DNA of 64,000 bases from JAEUOS01 sp031423955 (GTDB taxonomy: Bacteria > Pseudomonadota > Gammaproteobacteria > Burkholderiales > JAEUOS01), in NCBI GenBank assembly GCA_031423955.1, contig JANPGJ010000069.1:1-64000 (forward strand), written 5' to 3'. The notes beneath the pieces were generated by a model, which did no database searches, had not been told where the DNA came from, and worked only from the letters and a program-made list of their open reading frames with translations. Below, one piece after another: positions 55,133 to 64,000 of this stretch. A program made the position numbers and the translations under genes. How positions within the stretch are numbered: the stretch's first letter is position 1; every line of letters begins with the position of its first letter.

Positions 55133-56436
55133 CACGGCGCTGCCCGGGACTCTTCGGCGGCCACCCCCTTGATCGCCGCCGCTGACTGGTGCACGCCGCG
55201 ATCCGGGCTGGTCCACACCGCACGCTTGCCGGTTTCGCGCCACAACACCTTCGGCAGAGCGACCACGGTGGTCAGCATGTTGAGCATCCAGTAGGCCAGC
55301 GGATACCAGATCATCCAGAAGTGATAACGCAGGATCTGGCGGTCGTAATGGCGGTCGATCAGCATGGCGATGAAGAACTGCAGCAGCGCGGTGCTGCCGA
55401 TCAGGATGCCGTGCCAGCCGGGAATCAGGCTGATCTGCCAGCGCGGCGGCAGGTCGAACACGAACCCGGCAATCCACATCAGCATCACGAACGCCATCGC
55501 ATAGGCCCAGGTGACGCTGACGAAGTATTCGAGCAGCACCGGCAGCATGCGGCGCTCTTTCCAGGCACGGGTGATCCACAGGTACTTGACCACCACCTGC
55601 ACGCCGCCCATCGCCCAGCGCAGCCGCTGGTGCCACAGGCCGTGCAGGGTCTCGGGCATCAGGATCCAGCACAGCGCCCTTGGCTCGAAACGCACCGCCC
55701 AGAAACTGGTTTGCAGCTTCCAGGAGATGTCGATGTCCTCGGTCAGCATGTCCGGGCTCCAGAAGCCGGCATGCGCAAGTGCTGTGCGGCGAAACGCGGT
55801 GACCACCCCGGAGACGGTGAAAATGCGGCCATAGGTGCGCTGTGCGCGCTTGAGCAGGCCGACGATTGACGAAAACTCGCCGACCTGCAGGCGACCCAGC
55901 ATGGTCGAGCGATTGCGGATGCGCGGATTGCCGGTCACCGCGCCGACCCGCGCGCCGGACTCGAAATGCCGCAGCAGCCAGGGGATCGCATCATGATCGA
56001 GGATGGCGTCGCCGTCGATGCACACCAGATACTCGGCCGATGCCATCAGGGCCGCGGTGGTCAGGCCGACCGCCTTGCCCTGGTTGGTCGCCTGATGAAT
56101 CACCCGCAGTCGCGAATCCCGGGTTGCGAGTTCGTCCAACAGCGCGCCGGTGCCGTCGGTGCTGCCGTCGTTGACCGCGATGATCTCGAAATCCGGGTAG
56201 CGCATGCCGAACAGGTGGCCGATCACGTCGCGCACGTTGTCGGCCTCGTTGTAACAGGGCACGATGATCGCCACCCGCGGCACGTTCTCAAGCAGGCTCA
56301 TCGGATCGCCGACCGTCAGCGCATGCCGCTCATAGTGGAAGTAGTAGGCCAAGCCGCCGATCATCCAGATATAGGCCATGAACAGCGGGTAGTAGAAAAC
56401 GAAGCCGTAGACCAGGGCGCTGGCGTCAATCTGCAT
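55132..56436 (-). CDS. pgaC: Poly-beta-1,6-N-acetylglucosamine synthase PgaC
   Basis: The 434-residue GT2 processive synthase polymerises GlcNAc from UDP-GlcNAc. Membrane helices flank the catalytic domain. Motifs: VPCYNEADN, AVNDGSTDGT, VCIDGDAILD, MLTEDIDISWK and HQRLRWAMGG (Q-x-x-R-W). It starts 6 bases after the pgaB stop. Confidence 0.96.
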   Translation of the reverse strand: MQIDASALVYGFVFYYPLFMAYIWMIGGLAYYFHYERHALTVGDPMSLLENVPRVAIIVPCYNEADNVRDVIGHLFGMRYPDFEIIAVNDGSTDGTGALLDELATRDSRLRVIHQATNQGKAVGLTTAALMASAEYLVCIDGDAILDHDAIPWLLRHFESGARVGAVTGNPRIRNRSTMLGRLQVGEFSSIVGLLKRAQRTYGRIFTVSGVVTAFRRTALAHAGFWSPDMLTEDIDISWKLQTSFWAVRFEPRALCWILMPETLHGLWHQRLRWAMGGVQVVVKYLWITRAWKERRMLPVLLEYFVSVTWAYAMAFVMLMWIAGFVFDLPPRWQISLIPGWHGILIGSTALLQFFIAMLIDRHYDRQILRYHFWMIWYPLAYWMLNMLTTVVALPKVLWRETGKRAVWTSPDRGVHQSAAAIKGVAAEESRAAP

Positions 56437-56442
56437 GGCGCT

Positions 56443-58461
56443 TCACCGTTGCACCGGATGCGCTTCCAGCGACAGCGCCGGGCGGATGACTTCCAGCGCT
56501 GGATGATTGTTGTGAAAATCGTCCGGGTAGTAACCGAAATGCCGCGCGCCGGTGGCATGCAGGCGGCGCATCTGTGCCGCCAGCGTCGACGCCGGGATCC
56601 TGCGGCCATCGCGCCAATCGACGCTTTGCAGCTCGAACACCACCCGCTCCTGGGCGCCTGGCACTTCCTTCACCCGCGCGGCCAGGCTGTCGAGCCAGGC
56701 ATCGGCATCCGCCGCGCCCTCCATCCACGGCATGGCCATGATCGCGGTGTAGTCGTAGGCGCCGAGAAAGCTCTGCAGCGACTGCGCGAACCACTCTTCG
56801 GCCGCCGGCTCGAGCACCGGACGCGCGAACAGATTGCGCGCGGTCAACAGGCCCGGATGGTACCTGCGCACTTCACGCACCAGGTCCAGGGTGAACGCGG
56901 TCAGGTACGCGGTTTTTCGCGCGCTGAAGTCGCGGCGCATGCCCGCATCGGCGCGGATAGCCAGCGGCGAGCCGTCCAGCCCCCAGGCACGGTACTGGCG
57001 CAGCGCCGCCGGACTGGCGTCCTCGTAGTCGGACAAGGTGACATCATCATGGAACAGGAGGCCGCCAAACACCGCGTGGCGCGCCAGGTCCTGGAAGATC
57101 TCGGTCACCGTGCGCCGTGCCAGCGCATCGAATGGCGACAGGCGATGCTGGCGATTGGCGCGTGCCGCCGGCGGCGCTTCAGGCTCGACCTGCACCACGC
57201 TGCCGGCCGCCGGGTGGCCGGCCGGCAGCCGGAATGACAGCGCCGGCATCCACGCGTAGACGCGCACCCCGGTACGGGTGCGCAGTTGCCAGGCAACCCG
57301 CGAAAACAGGTCGGCACGAACCGGCAGATGGCGATTCGGGAAATACACCTGATCGGCGACGCCGTCGCCATCCGGATCCGCGAATGCCTGCAGGTAGACC
57401 GTACTGGGCTTGAGAATCAGGATCCGCTCCAGCAGCCGCGACAGGTTTGTCTCCTGTTGCGCCGGATCGGGGTCGTACACATAGTCGAGGTCGACATGCA
57501 CCACGCGCTCGATCGGGCGGGCCTGACCATCGTATTGATTGGGTTGGCGCAGCGCTTCGATCAGGTCCGCTTCGCTGTGGTTGAACATCACCAGGGTGCG
57601 GCGCAGCGCCGACAACGGCTGGTCCGGCGTGTTTGGCCCCGGCTCCAGGTTCATCGTGACCGCCATGCCGGCCGCCGCCGCCGCGTCGATACCGGCCTGG
57701 CTATAGGCGCCGTAGGGCCAGACCATGACGCGCGGCCGGCGGCCGGTTTTCGCCTGCAGCAAATCGGCGCCAGTCTTGAGATCGGCTTCGATCCGGCTGC
57801 GATAGGCGGCTTCGCTTTCGTAACGCGCGGTGGCGGCGTCGAAGTGTCGAGCGATCGCCGCCGGGATCCGGTTGCCCTGCGGATTGGCGTTGACCCCGCG
57901 ATGCAGATCATGCGAATGCAGGGCAACTTCGACCAGGCCTGACTCCTGCATTTCACGCACTTCCGCCCAGGTGACGAAACGGTCGCGCGGCAACATCAGG
58001 TCACCATAGGCCACCGTGTTGTCGCTGGCCAGCCAGTTGCCCACCACGGCAATGAGCGCCGGATAACCGAACAGCTTGAGCAGGGGAAACACCCGGGTGT
58101 AGACGCTGCGATAGCCGTCGTCGAAGGTCAGCAACACCGCTCTGGCGGGCAGCGGCGGGCCGCCAGCCCGGGCACGCAGGATGGCTTCAACGCTGACGGG
58201 TTGATAGCCGTTCTCGCGCAGCCATGAAAACTGGCGAATCAGTTCGCCGGTATCGATCGCGGTGGCTTCCGGCTCGACCTCGAAGCTGTCGCGCAGGCGG
58301 TCGCGCACATCGTGATAGCACAGCACGCGGAAGCTGCCAGCCGGATCAATGGCCAAAAGCGGTGCCGGCGGCGGCGCGACGCTCAGGCCCTGTGCATGCG
58401 GCGACGCGGCTGCCGCCAGCAGCAGGCAGGTCGCGAGCCAGCGGCCAAGGCGCCTTACCAC
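56443..58461 (-). CDS. pgaB: PNAG N-deacetylase PgaB
   Basis: The protein has 672 residues. The N-terminal carbohydrate-esterase-4 domain shows LCYHDVRD, LTFDDGYRSVY and EVALHSHDLHRG. The C-terminal ~330 residues resemble the (alpha/beta)8 glycoside-hydrolase half of PgaB, with VHVDLDYVYDPDPAQQ and VFGGLLFHDDVTLSDYED. It partly deacetylates PNAG for export. A signal peptide is present, but no clear lipobox Cys was seen, so it may not be lipidated as E. coli PgaB is. It overlaps pgaA by 7 bases. Confidence 0.93.
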   Translation of the reverse strand: MVRRLGRWLATCLLLAAAASPHAQGLSVAPPPAPLLAIDPAGSFRVLCYHDVRDRLRDSFEVEPEATAIDTGELIRQFSWLRENGYQPVSVEAILRARAGGPPLPARAVLLTFDDGYRSVYTRVFPLLKLFGYPALIAVVGNWLASDNTVAYGDLMLPRDRFVTWAEVREMQESGLVEVALHSHDLHRGVNANPQGNRIPAAIARHFDAATARYESEAAYRSRIEADLKTGADLLQAKTGRRPRVMVWPYGAYSQAGIDAAAAAGMAVTMNLEPGPNTPDQPLSALRRTLVMFNHSEADLIEALRQPNQYDGQARPIERVVHVDLDYVYDPDPAQQETNLSRLLERILILKPSTVYLQAFADPDGDGVADQVYFPNRHLPVRADLFSRVAWQLRTRTGVRVYAWMPALSFRLPAGHPAAGSVVQVEPEAPPAARANRQHRLSPFDALARRTVTEIFQDLARHAVFGGLLFHDDVTLSDYEDASPAALRQYRAWGLDGSPLAIRADAGMRRDFSARKTAYLTAFTLDLVREVRRYHPGLLTARNLFARPVLEPAAEEWFAQSLQSFLGAYDYTAIMAMPWMEGAADADAWLDSLAARVKEVPGAQERVVFELQSVDWRDGRRIPASTLAAQMRRLHATGARHFGYYPDDFHNNHPALEVIRPALSLEAHPVQR

Positions 58462-61073
58462 GGCGGCGACCAGGCGAGGTTGAGGTACAGGAAATTGCGC
58501 GTCTGCTGCACGCCGTCATACGGATGGCGCGAACTGCCGATGCCGTAGCGCAGGTTGAAGCGCCGATCGCTTGTCCATTCATGTTCGTAACGCCATGAGT
58601 GCACTGCGCTGTTTGCGACCGCGCTCTGGCCATAGCTGCCGATCCCGAGCGTGAGTCGCTGGGTGAAGGCGCGTGTATAGCGCCGCCAGGTCAACCATTC
58701 ATTGGTCAGCGCGAGGTCGACGCCGCGATCGCGCGAGGGATTGAAGTAAGGCACCGACTGCGCGTCGCGGCTGTTGCCGGAAAGCCCGCCCGAAACAATC
58801 GAGCTCAGCTTGTACACCGGCCCGGATATCCAGCGCTCGCGCCACGCCAGCAGCACGCTGTTGCGGCGGTTGCCGTCGCTATAGTCCTGTCGCGCCAGGC
58901 TTGCCTGGAAATTGCGCGACTCGTTGACAGTATGGGTCGCTTCGAGCGAGGCGGCACGGGCGCTGATGCCATTGCCGATCGCGCGCCAGGCCAGATCGCC
59001 GGTGTTCGAGTCCATTCTTGCCCCCAGTTTCCAGGCATCGCTGAACTCGTGGCTGAGCGCCAGCGCGATGCCGTTCGCCGCATTGCCGCCAAGCGCCGCG
59101 TGAAGTTCGGCGCGCCCTTCCCAGCCCGGCCGCCGCAGGTCGACGCCGATGCCGGCACGGTCGCGCCGCAAGTCCCGGTCGCTGCCATCGAGACTGATTC
59201 GTGCCCCGGCATAGCGCAGGTGGGTGAACCAGCGATAGTGTTCGGCGATCGGGCTGCTGTAGTAGTGCGCGTCAAGCGCAGTGTCGTGCGCGGCAATCGG
59301 GCCCGCCGCACCGGCCGCCGGACTGCGGCCCAGCGTGGTGTCGATTGTCAGCAACGGGCTCTGATGAACCGTCAGCTTGTGGTTGGCTGCCTGTGCACCC
59401 TTGTGCTCGGGATAGTCGTATGCAAGTTGCGTCAGTTCCGCGCCGGCGGCCGCGAAGGCCTTGAGAGTCAGCAGGTTCTCGGCGCGGCCGATACGCGCAG
59501 CCAGATTGTCCGGGTCGTCGATCAAGAGGGCATCGAAGGCGGCAAGCGAGGCGCGCGGCAGCTCGCGACTTGCCAGCAACGTGCCTTGCGTCGCCCGCAA
59601 CGCGAAGTTGAACGGGGCGCGCGCACGCGCCTCGGCCAGGGTGGCCTGTGCCGAATCGAGGCGGTCGCTGAAGATCAGTTGCAGGACCCCGGCGTTGATC
59701 GCCGCCGGGTAGTCGGGGTTGTCGAGTTCGACCCCTTTCAAGCCGCGATTGATGATCGGCGGCGTCACTGCCAGCAGCTCGTCGGCAACCTGGCGCGCCA
59801 GATCATGCCGCTCGCACTCGACATAGGCATAGAACAATGCGAACAGCATGCCGGGATCGCGCTTGCCGGCGGTGGCGATCGCGCGCAGGTATAGCTCGCG
59901 CGCCTGGTCCGGTTGCTCGAGATGAAGATAGGCATCCGCCGCGGCGCTCAGCACATAGGCCGGAAACTTGTGGCCGCGCCGATCGAGATCGACGAACAGC
60001 GCGCGCGCCTCGACCATGCGCACGCGGTCGCGTAGTGCAACCACACGATCAAACTCGGTCGCGGCGACAACACCCGGCGCCGCCGACGCGATGAGGGCGG
60101 CATTGGCGGCCAGCGCGCGCTCGGTGGCGGCAAAGCGCTGCCGGCGGCGGTCAACCGCGATCTGTCGTTCCCCCCACTGGATCAGGCGCGCGCCGCGATC
60201 GTGTCGCAGGCGCTGCACCTCGGCTGCGGAAAACAGGGACGCGTTCGCCGCCACCCCCTGCAAGGCAAGCTGCGGCAAGCCGGCGTCAGCCAGCAACAGC
60301 ACATGCCGGCGTGCGGCCTCGCGATCGCCGGGCGCAAGGGCCAGAATTTCCTGGTACAGGGCGGCGGCGGCGAGGGCGTCGTCGCCTGCCTCAAGCAGCT
60401 CGGCCAGGGCGCGTGCCAATGGCAGGCCTGGTTCAGTCAGGCGCCCGGCGCTGCGCGGCAGGTTGGCGCGTGCATGATCGCGCGCGGCAGCGAACCGGCC
60501 GGCGTCGCGATATGCAAGCACTGCGCCCAAATGTGCGTCCAGATCGCCGGCCTCACGCGCGATGACTTCAAGATTGGCCGCCAGCGCAATGTCGTTGAAT
60601 CCGGTTTCGCGCGCCGACCGCGCCAGCGCCTTCAGGGCATATGCCGGCGCAGGTGTCGGACCGGCGCGCACAACCGGCCACCAGCGCACCGCTTCGGCAT
60701 GGCGACCGGCCCAGTGCAGGACAGTCACGAAGTCGTACAGGTAACGCCGGTTCCAGGGCTCCAGGGCGATCAGCTGATCCAGCCGCGGCAACGCCTGCTC
60801 CGCGCCGGCGTCACGCGCGGAGCGGATCAGGGCGTCGTACTCGGCTTCACGCGCAGCCGCGCCAGGGTCGGCCTGGGCCAGGCAATGACCAGCCGCGAAC
60901 AAGAGCAGAAGCGACGCCACGAGTTTGACGCGAGTCGCGGCCTGCGCCTGACTATCGCGACCTCCGGCTGCGCGCAACACAGGCGTGCGCGGTCGCGCCG
61001 CGCCTGCCGCGACCGCGCCAGGTGCTGCCGTGACCGAACCGGGACCACCAGATTGGTTGAACGAACATGCCAT
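58455..61073 (-). CDS. pgaA: PNAG outer-membrane porin PgaA
   Basis: The protein has 872 residues. A signal-like hydrophobic stretch (VKLVASLLLLFAAGHCLAQA) is preceded by an unusual ~46-residue leader; no better start codon is seen inside, so the true start may differ. Periplasmic TPR helices fill the N-terminal half (ARDHARANLPRSAGRLTEPG, PDQARELYLRAIATAGKRD). The C-terminal ~330 residues form the 16-strand export barrel, ending in NFLYLNLAWSPPW. It is the first gene of the cluster; about 200 bases with no other gene lie upstream. Confidence 0.92.
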   Translation of the reverse strand: MACSFNQSGGPGSVTAAPGAVAAGAARPRTPVLRAAGGRDSQAQAATRVKLVASLLLLFAAGHCLAQADPGAAAREAEYDALIRSARDAGAEQALPRLDQLIALEPWNRRYLYDFVTVLHWAGRHAEAVRWWPVVRAGPTPAPAYALKALARSARETGFNDIALAANLEVIAREAGDLDAHLGAVLAYRDAGRFAAARDHARANLPRSAGRLTEPGLPLARALAELLEAGDDALAAAALYQEILALAPGDREAARRHVLLLADAGLPQLALQGVAANASLFSAAEVQRLRHDRGARLIQWGERQIAVDRRRQRFAATERALAANAALIASAAPGVVAATEFDRVVALRDRVRMVEARALFVDLDRRGHKFPAYVLSAAADAYLHLEQPDQARELYLRAIATAGKRDPGMLFALFYAYVECERHDLARQVADELLAVTPPIINRGLKGVELDNPDYPAAINAGVLQLIFSDRLDSAQATLAEARARAPFNFALRATQGTLLASRELPRASLAAFDALLIDDPDNLAARIGRAENLLTLKAFAAAGAELTQLAYDYPEHKGAQAANHKLTVHQSPLLTIDTTLGRSPAAGAAGPIAAHDTALDAHYYSSPIAEHYRWFTHLRYAGARISLDGSDRDLRRDRAGIGVDLRRPGWEGRAELHAALGGNAANGIALALSHEFSDAWKLGARMDSNTGDLAWRAIGNGISARAASLEATHTVNESRNFQASLARQDYSDGNRRNSVLLAWRERWISGPVYKLSSIVSGGLSGNSRDAQSVPYFNPSRDRGVDLALTNEWLTWRRYTRAFTQRLTLGIGSYGQSAVANSAVHSWRYEHEWTSDRRFNLRYGIGSSRHPYDGVQQTRNFLYLNLAWSPPW

Positions 61074-61280
61074 AGGTCATATTACTTATAACCATCGCCA
61101 TGTCCCGAGGATCGCCGGACAAACGCAGGAAAAACGCTTCTGCGCGGACGATCGCCGGGCGCCGGCCCGGGCCGCGACTTCAGCTTGCAGGACCGGACAC
61201 CGCTTTCAGGAAAACAGCGCGGCCCCATGCGCATGGTTGACCACCGTGGCGGAACCGCTGCACGCTGATGGCCGGGACGC

Positions 61281-62003
61281 TCAAACCACCAGGTAACCAC
61301 CGTCGACCGGCAGGATCACGCCGGTCACGAACGCGGCAGCCGGGGAGCACAGAAACATCACCGGCCCGGCCATGTCAGCCGGTTCGGCCCAGCGCTTCAT
61401 CGGCGTGCGCTCCAGCACCGCCTTGTTGGTTTCCGGGTTGTCGCGCAGCGGCTTGGTGAGCGCGGTCGCGACCCAGCCTGGCGCGATCGCATTGACCCGG
61501 ATACCCTCTTCGGCGTAAGCGATCGCCAGCGACTTGGTCAGTTGCATCACTGCGCCCTTGGAAGCACTATAGGCGGGCGTGACGGCCGCTCCGGAAAAAC
61601 TGCGCATCGAGGCGGTGTTGACGATCGCCCCGCGCGATTTGGCCAACAATGGGCGCGCCAGCGCACACAAGCGCTGGGTGCCATTGAGATTGACGTCGAT
61701 GACCTGGGCGAAGACCTCCGGGTCATGCTCGGTATTGGCGCGCCGGATCATGCCAGCGCAATTGACCAGCACATCGAGTGTGGCAAAACCGGCGATCAAC
61801 CTCCTGCAAGCCGTAAGGTCGGCAACATCCAGCGCCAGCGCAGTCATGCCGGCGCTGCGCGCCTCACCCAGTTCCGCCTCGGTCAGGCCGGTGATCGTCA
61901 CCCTGGCGCCAGCCTCCAGAAATCCGTGGGCGATACCCAGGCCGATGCCTGAACTGCCACCCGACACCAGTACGACTTTGCCCTTGAACGCATCACCAAA
62001 CAT
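61281..62003 (-). CDS. SDR-family oxidoreductase
   Basis: The 240-residue classical short-chain dehydrogenase has the cofactor motif VSGGSSGIGLGIAHG, NCAGM, the catalytic Ser in NTASMRSF and Tyr-Lys in YSASKGAVM. It ends in the usual TGVILPVDGGYLVV. It could reduce or oxidise a sugar, acyl or steroid-like substrate; nothing nearby narrows this. It is divergent from the TPR gene. Confidence 0.9.
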   Translation of the reverse strand: MFGDAFKGKVVLVSGGSSGIGLGIAHGFLEAGARVTITGLTEAELGEARSAGMTALALDVADLTACRRLIAGFATLDVLVNCAGMIRRANTEHDPEVFAQVIDVNLNGTQRLCALARPLLAKSRGAIVNTASMRSFSGAAVTPAYSASKGAVMQLTKSLAIAYAEEGIRVNAIAPGWVATALTKPLRDNPETNKAVLERTPMKRWAEPADMAGPVMFLCSPAAAFVTGVILPVDGGYLVV

Positions 62004-62183
62004 GGAACGACCTCGTCTATTGTCTATCGGGTTGAGTTTCAGGGTAAAGTTTAAGGCATCCGTAGCGGGTCAGGCCACGTAAGTCCGGCTATCTGGCGGC
62101 AGTGAGCCTGACACAAACCTTGTCGCCAAGCTCCCGCATCATGGGCGGGCAGATCTTTCTCATATCTCCTCCGGAGTGCCAAC

Positions 62184-62732
62184 ATGACCCTTCGCCCACT
62201 GCTTGCAACCTTGCTCGCCGCATTCCTTGCCGCAGCACCAGTCATTGGCCTGGCCGCCGGCACCGACGAGCCGCCGCCGGCACCGAAGCCGGCACCGAAG
62301 CCCGCGCCAAAACCGGAACCCAAGCCGGACTCAAAAGATGCGCCAAAAGCCGCACCGCATGCGGCGCTCGACCCCGACTTCGCCGCCGGCCGCAGCGCGG
62401 TCGAGGCCAGAGATTGGAAGATGGCGATCAACCTGCTGTCAAAGGCCGTTTTGCGCGACCCGGACAATGCGAATATCCACAACTATCTGGGCTATTCCAA
62501 CCGCCATGAGGGCAACTGGGAAACCGCGATGCAGCACTATCGCACGGCGTTGAAGCTCAATCCGGAACACCGTGGCGCCACCGAATACATGGGCCAAGCC
62601 TACCTTTTGCGCGGCAACATGCAACTTGCCCAAGGGCAGTTGGCACGCCTGGAGCACCTGTGCGGGCGCGGCTGCGACGAATACGCCTCGCTTGCGAGAG
62701 CGATAGAGGAGCATCGCACCAAGCCGCGCTAG
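62184..62732 (+). CDS. Secreted TPR protein with Pro/Lys-rich linker
   Basis: The protein has 182 residues. A signal peptide (about residues 1-25) is followed by a low-complexity linker of Pro-Ala-Pro-Lys repeats (about 29-58) and two to three TPR units, including NANIHNYLGYSNRHEGNWET and YRTALKLNPEHRGATEYMG. A Cys pair in HLCGRGCDEY may form a disulfide. The linker may span the cell wall. The partner is unknown. Confidence 0.85.
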   Translation: MTLRPLLATLLAAFLAAAPVIGLAAGTDEPPPAPKPAPKPAPKPEPKPDSKDAPKAAPHAALDPDFAAGRSAVEARDWKMAINLLSKAVLRDPDNANIHNYLGYSNRHEGNWETAMQHYRTALKLNPEHRGATEYMGQAYLLRGNMQLAQGQLARLEHLCGRGCDEYASLARAIEEHRTKPR

Positions 62733-62840
62733 GAGCCTGCGGCTTGCGTTCCATACCCTCGCTGACGCGATGGAATAAACCGCCGCTCCGGATCGTTCAC
62801 CTTGAAACGGGCAAATTGCCCGCCTCAAGGAGTCGAACAA

Positions 62841-63206
62841 ATGAACCAGCGCCATTGGGTAGTTTTCGCGCTTTGCCTGACCCTCGCCGCCTGCGCCGGC
62901 ACGCCCGCCAGGATGGAGGGTGGCGTTCTCGCCGGCGCTACCGGCATGACCCTGTATACCTTCGACCGCGACGTTGCCGGCAGTGGCAAATCGGTGTGCA
63001 ACGGCCCGTGTGCGGCCAACTGGCCGCCGCTTGCCGCCACCGACAACGCCCGCCCCGGTGCCGAGTACACTGTAATCTCGCGCGACGACGGCAAGAAGCA
63101 GTGGGCGCTCAAGGGCAAGCCCCTGTACTACTGGGCGAAGGATCAAAAGCCGGGTGACAAGACCGGGGACGGGTTCAACAGCGTCTGGCGCGTCGCCAGG
63201 GAGTAA
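62841..63206 (+). CDS. COG4315-type predicted lipoprotein
   Basis: The 121-residue lipoprotein has signal MNQRHWVVFALCLTLAAC (lipobox LAAC). The rest has the secreted-repeat DUF pattern GMTLYTFDRDVAGSGKSVCN and CAANWPPLAA, followed by LKGKPLYYWAKDQKPGDKTG. The two Cys in VCNGPCAANW probably form a disulfide. Its function is unknown. AAGGAG ten bases before ATG 62841 supports the start. Genes of this family are commonly found with ECF sigma factors, as here. Confidence 0.88.
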   Translation: MNQRHWVVFALCLTLAACAGTPARMEGGVLAGATGMTLYTFDRDVAGSGKSVCNGPCAANWPPLAATDNARPGAEYTVISRDDGKKQWALKGKPLYYWAKDQKPGDKTGDGFNSVWRVARE

Positions 63207-63741
63207 ACGTATTTTCGAGAACGACCAGGCAGCGCTGGTAGCGCTGATTCCGCGCCTGCGGCGCTATGCGCGCGCCCTCACCGGTGATCGCCCGCGTGCC
63301 GACGACCTGGTGCAGGACACGATTGAACGGGCGATTGCCAAATGGTCGCTGTGGCGACCGGGCACCGACCTGCGCGCCTGGACGTTCACCATCATGCACA
63401 ACGTTTTTGTCAATCAGATCCGGCGCTCGGCGCGCGATGCGGTCGCCACCGACCCGGCCGTGCTGGCCGAATTCGACCTGGCTGATGCGAACGTGGCCGA
63501 TACGCTGGTTCGCCTGAACGGGATTGAACGTGCGCTGGCGCAGTTGCCGGAAGAACAACGTGAAGTGTTATTGCTGGTATCCCTTGAGGGCATGTCCTAT
63601 GATGAAGTGGCCTATACGCTGGGTGTGCCGGCCGGCACCGTGATGTCGCGCCTGTCGCGCGCCCGCAGCCGGCTGGCCGGCCTGCTGGAGGGCGCGGCAC
63701 CGCAGGCTGACGCGGCGCGGCAGTTGAAAGTGGTCAAATGA
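63154..63741 (+). CDS. ECF RNA polymerase sigma factor
   Basis: Up to 195 residues. Sigma-70 region 2 is seen around ARALTGDRPRADDLVQDTIE and region 4 around SLEGMSYDEVAYTLGVPAGT with VMSRLSRARSRL. The start is uncertain. The listed GTG overlaps the lipoprotein gene by 53 bases and its first ~18 codons are out of family. An ATT at 63211 follows an AGGGAG site by seven bases and would give IFENDQAALVALIPRL, where ECF factors usually begin. No ATG exists in the region. The next gene overlaps by 4 bases (ATGA). Confidence 0.85.
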   Translation: MTRPGTGSTASGASPGSKRIFENDQAALVALIPRLRRYARALTGDRPRADDLVQDTIERAIAKWSLWRPGTDLRAWTFTIMHNVFVNQIRRSARDAVATDPAVLAEFDLADANVADTLVRLNGIERALAQLPEEQREVLLLVSLEGMSYDEVAYTLGVPAGTVMSRLSRARSRLAGLLEGAAPQADAARQLKVVK

Positions 63742-64000
63742 ATTATTCCGATACCGACATTCATCGCCTGATCGATGGCGAGCTCACGCCCGAGGCAGCA
63801 TCGGCGGTCGCGGCATGGGTCGAAGCCGACGAGACCCGCCAGGCGACCGCGGCAGCCTATCGCATGCAACGCGAACTGCTGCACATTCGCTACGACGCAC
63901 TGATGAACGAGCCGGTGCCGGCGCGGCTCCTGGCGGCCGCGCAGATGCGCCCTGCGGCCAACAACTCGCGCTTCCTGATGGTGGCCGGTCAGGCACTTGC
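63738..64000 (+). CDS. Putative anti-sigma factor, cut by window end
   Basis: An ATG at 63738 overlaps the sigma stop (ATGA) and opens a frame to the window edge. The visible 87 residues begin MNYSDTDIHRLIDGELTPEA, and RQATAAAYRMQRELLHIRY follows. The 'IHRLIDGELTPEA' start and helical zinc-free N-domain are typical of anti-sigma factors of ECF sigmas. A membrane helix may follow beyond the edge (RFLMVAGQAL). The role is inferred from position and pattern. Confidence 0.75.
   Translation, partial: MNYSDTDIHRLIDGELTPEAASAVAAWVEADETRQATAAAYRMQRELLHIRYDALMNEPVPARLLAAAQMRPAANNSRFLMVAGQAL

Noticed and set aside
1..64000. tRNA, rRNA, CRISPR arrays, insertion sequences, prophage genes
   Set aside because: No T-loop consensus, spaced repeats, transposase or phage genes were recognised on either strand by reading.

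Overview
The window is 64 kb of high-GC chromosome from a Gram-negative bacterium, most likely a betaproteobacterium of the order Burkholderiales. The evidence is the gene order cmk-rpsA-ihfB-lapA-lapB, a Bug-family solute receptor plus a broken second copy, heptose/LPS genes, and the coding style. No rRNA, tRNA, CRISPR array, insertion sequence or phage gene was seen. Genes are tightly packed and most of the window is read on the minus strand.

Layout. 1-4 kb (+): end of a DUF58 gene, a TgpA-like transglutaminase and a MltB-like lytic transglycosylase. 4-14 kb (-): cmk, rpsA, ihfB, lapA, lapB, ugd, hldE1 (rfaE1), hldD, a ComEA-like protein and cysM, i.e. translation/nucleotide housekeeping plus LPS core and envelope supply, with intrinsic terminators after ihfB and after the ComEA gene. 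14-18 kb (-): a 7TM-DISM/PAS/GGDEF/EAL c-di-GMP protein and a FeeM-like acyltransferase, the latter behind an upstream region with repeated dyads. 18.5-23.2 kb (+): aldo/keto reductase, Bug receptor, rlmJ and an SbmA/YddA-like ABC exporter. 23.3-35.6 kb: a Bug pseudogene and assorted catabolic and transport genes (FAA hydrolase, VOC protein, acyl-CoA ligase, AraC regulator, Tat-type hydrolases, two sodium/proton-antiporter-like carriers, aminotransferase).

The most notable locus is at 35.7-37.7 kb (-): a retron-type reverse transcriptase with a strong msr-msd candidate directly upstream. A 17-bp a1/a2 pairing encloses two msr-like stem-loops and a long msd-like hairpin, and an AGC follows a1. 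The RT keeps YADD and PQGAPTSP, but the two retron hallmark motifs are changed: HESQH stands where NAxxH is expected, and VVG replaces VTG. A short, lower-GC low-molecular-weight tyrosine phosphatase gene sits just upstream, between pncB and the putative ncRNA. This could be an undescribed retron with a phosphatase partner.

37.7-41.5 kb: pncB, dusA, a histidine phosphatase and a ROK sugar kinase. 41.6-61.1 kb (-): a complete pgaABCD cluster (PNAG) directly followed by a complete pelABCDEFG cluster (Pel), eleven co-directional genes for two biofilm polysaccharides. PelD carries a candidate c-di-GMP site, and the GGDEF/EAL protein at 14-17 kb could feed or drain the same signal. 61.3-64 kb: SDR oxidoreductase, small TPR protein, COG4315-type lipoprotein, and an ECF sigma factor with the start of its putative anti-sigma factor, cut by the window end.
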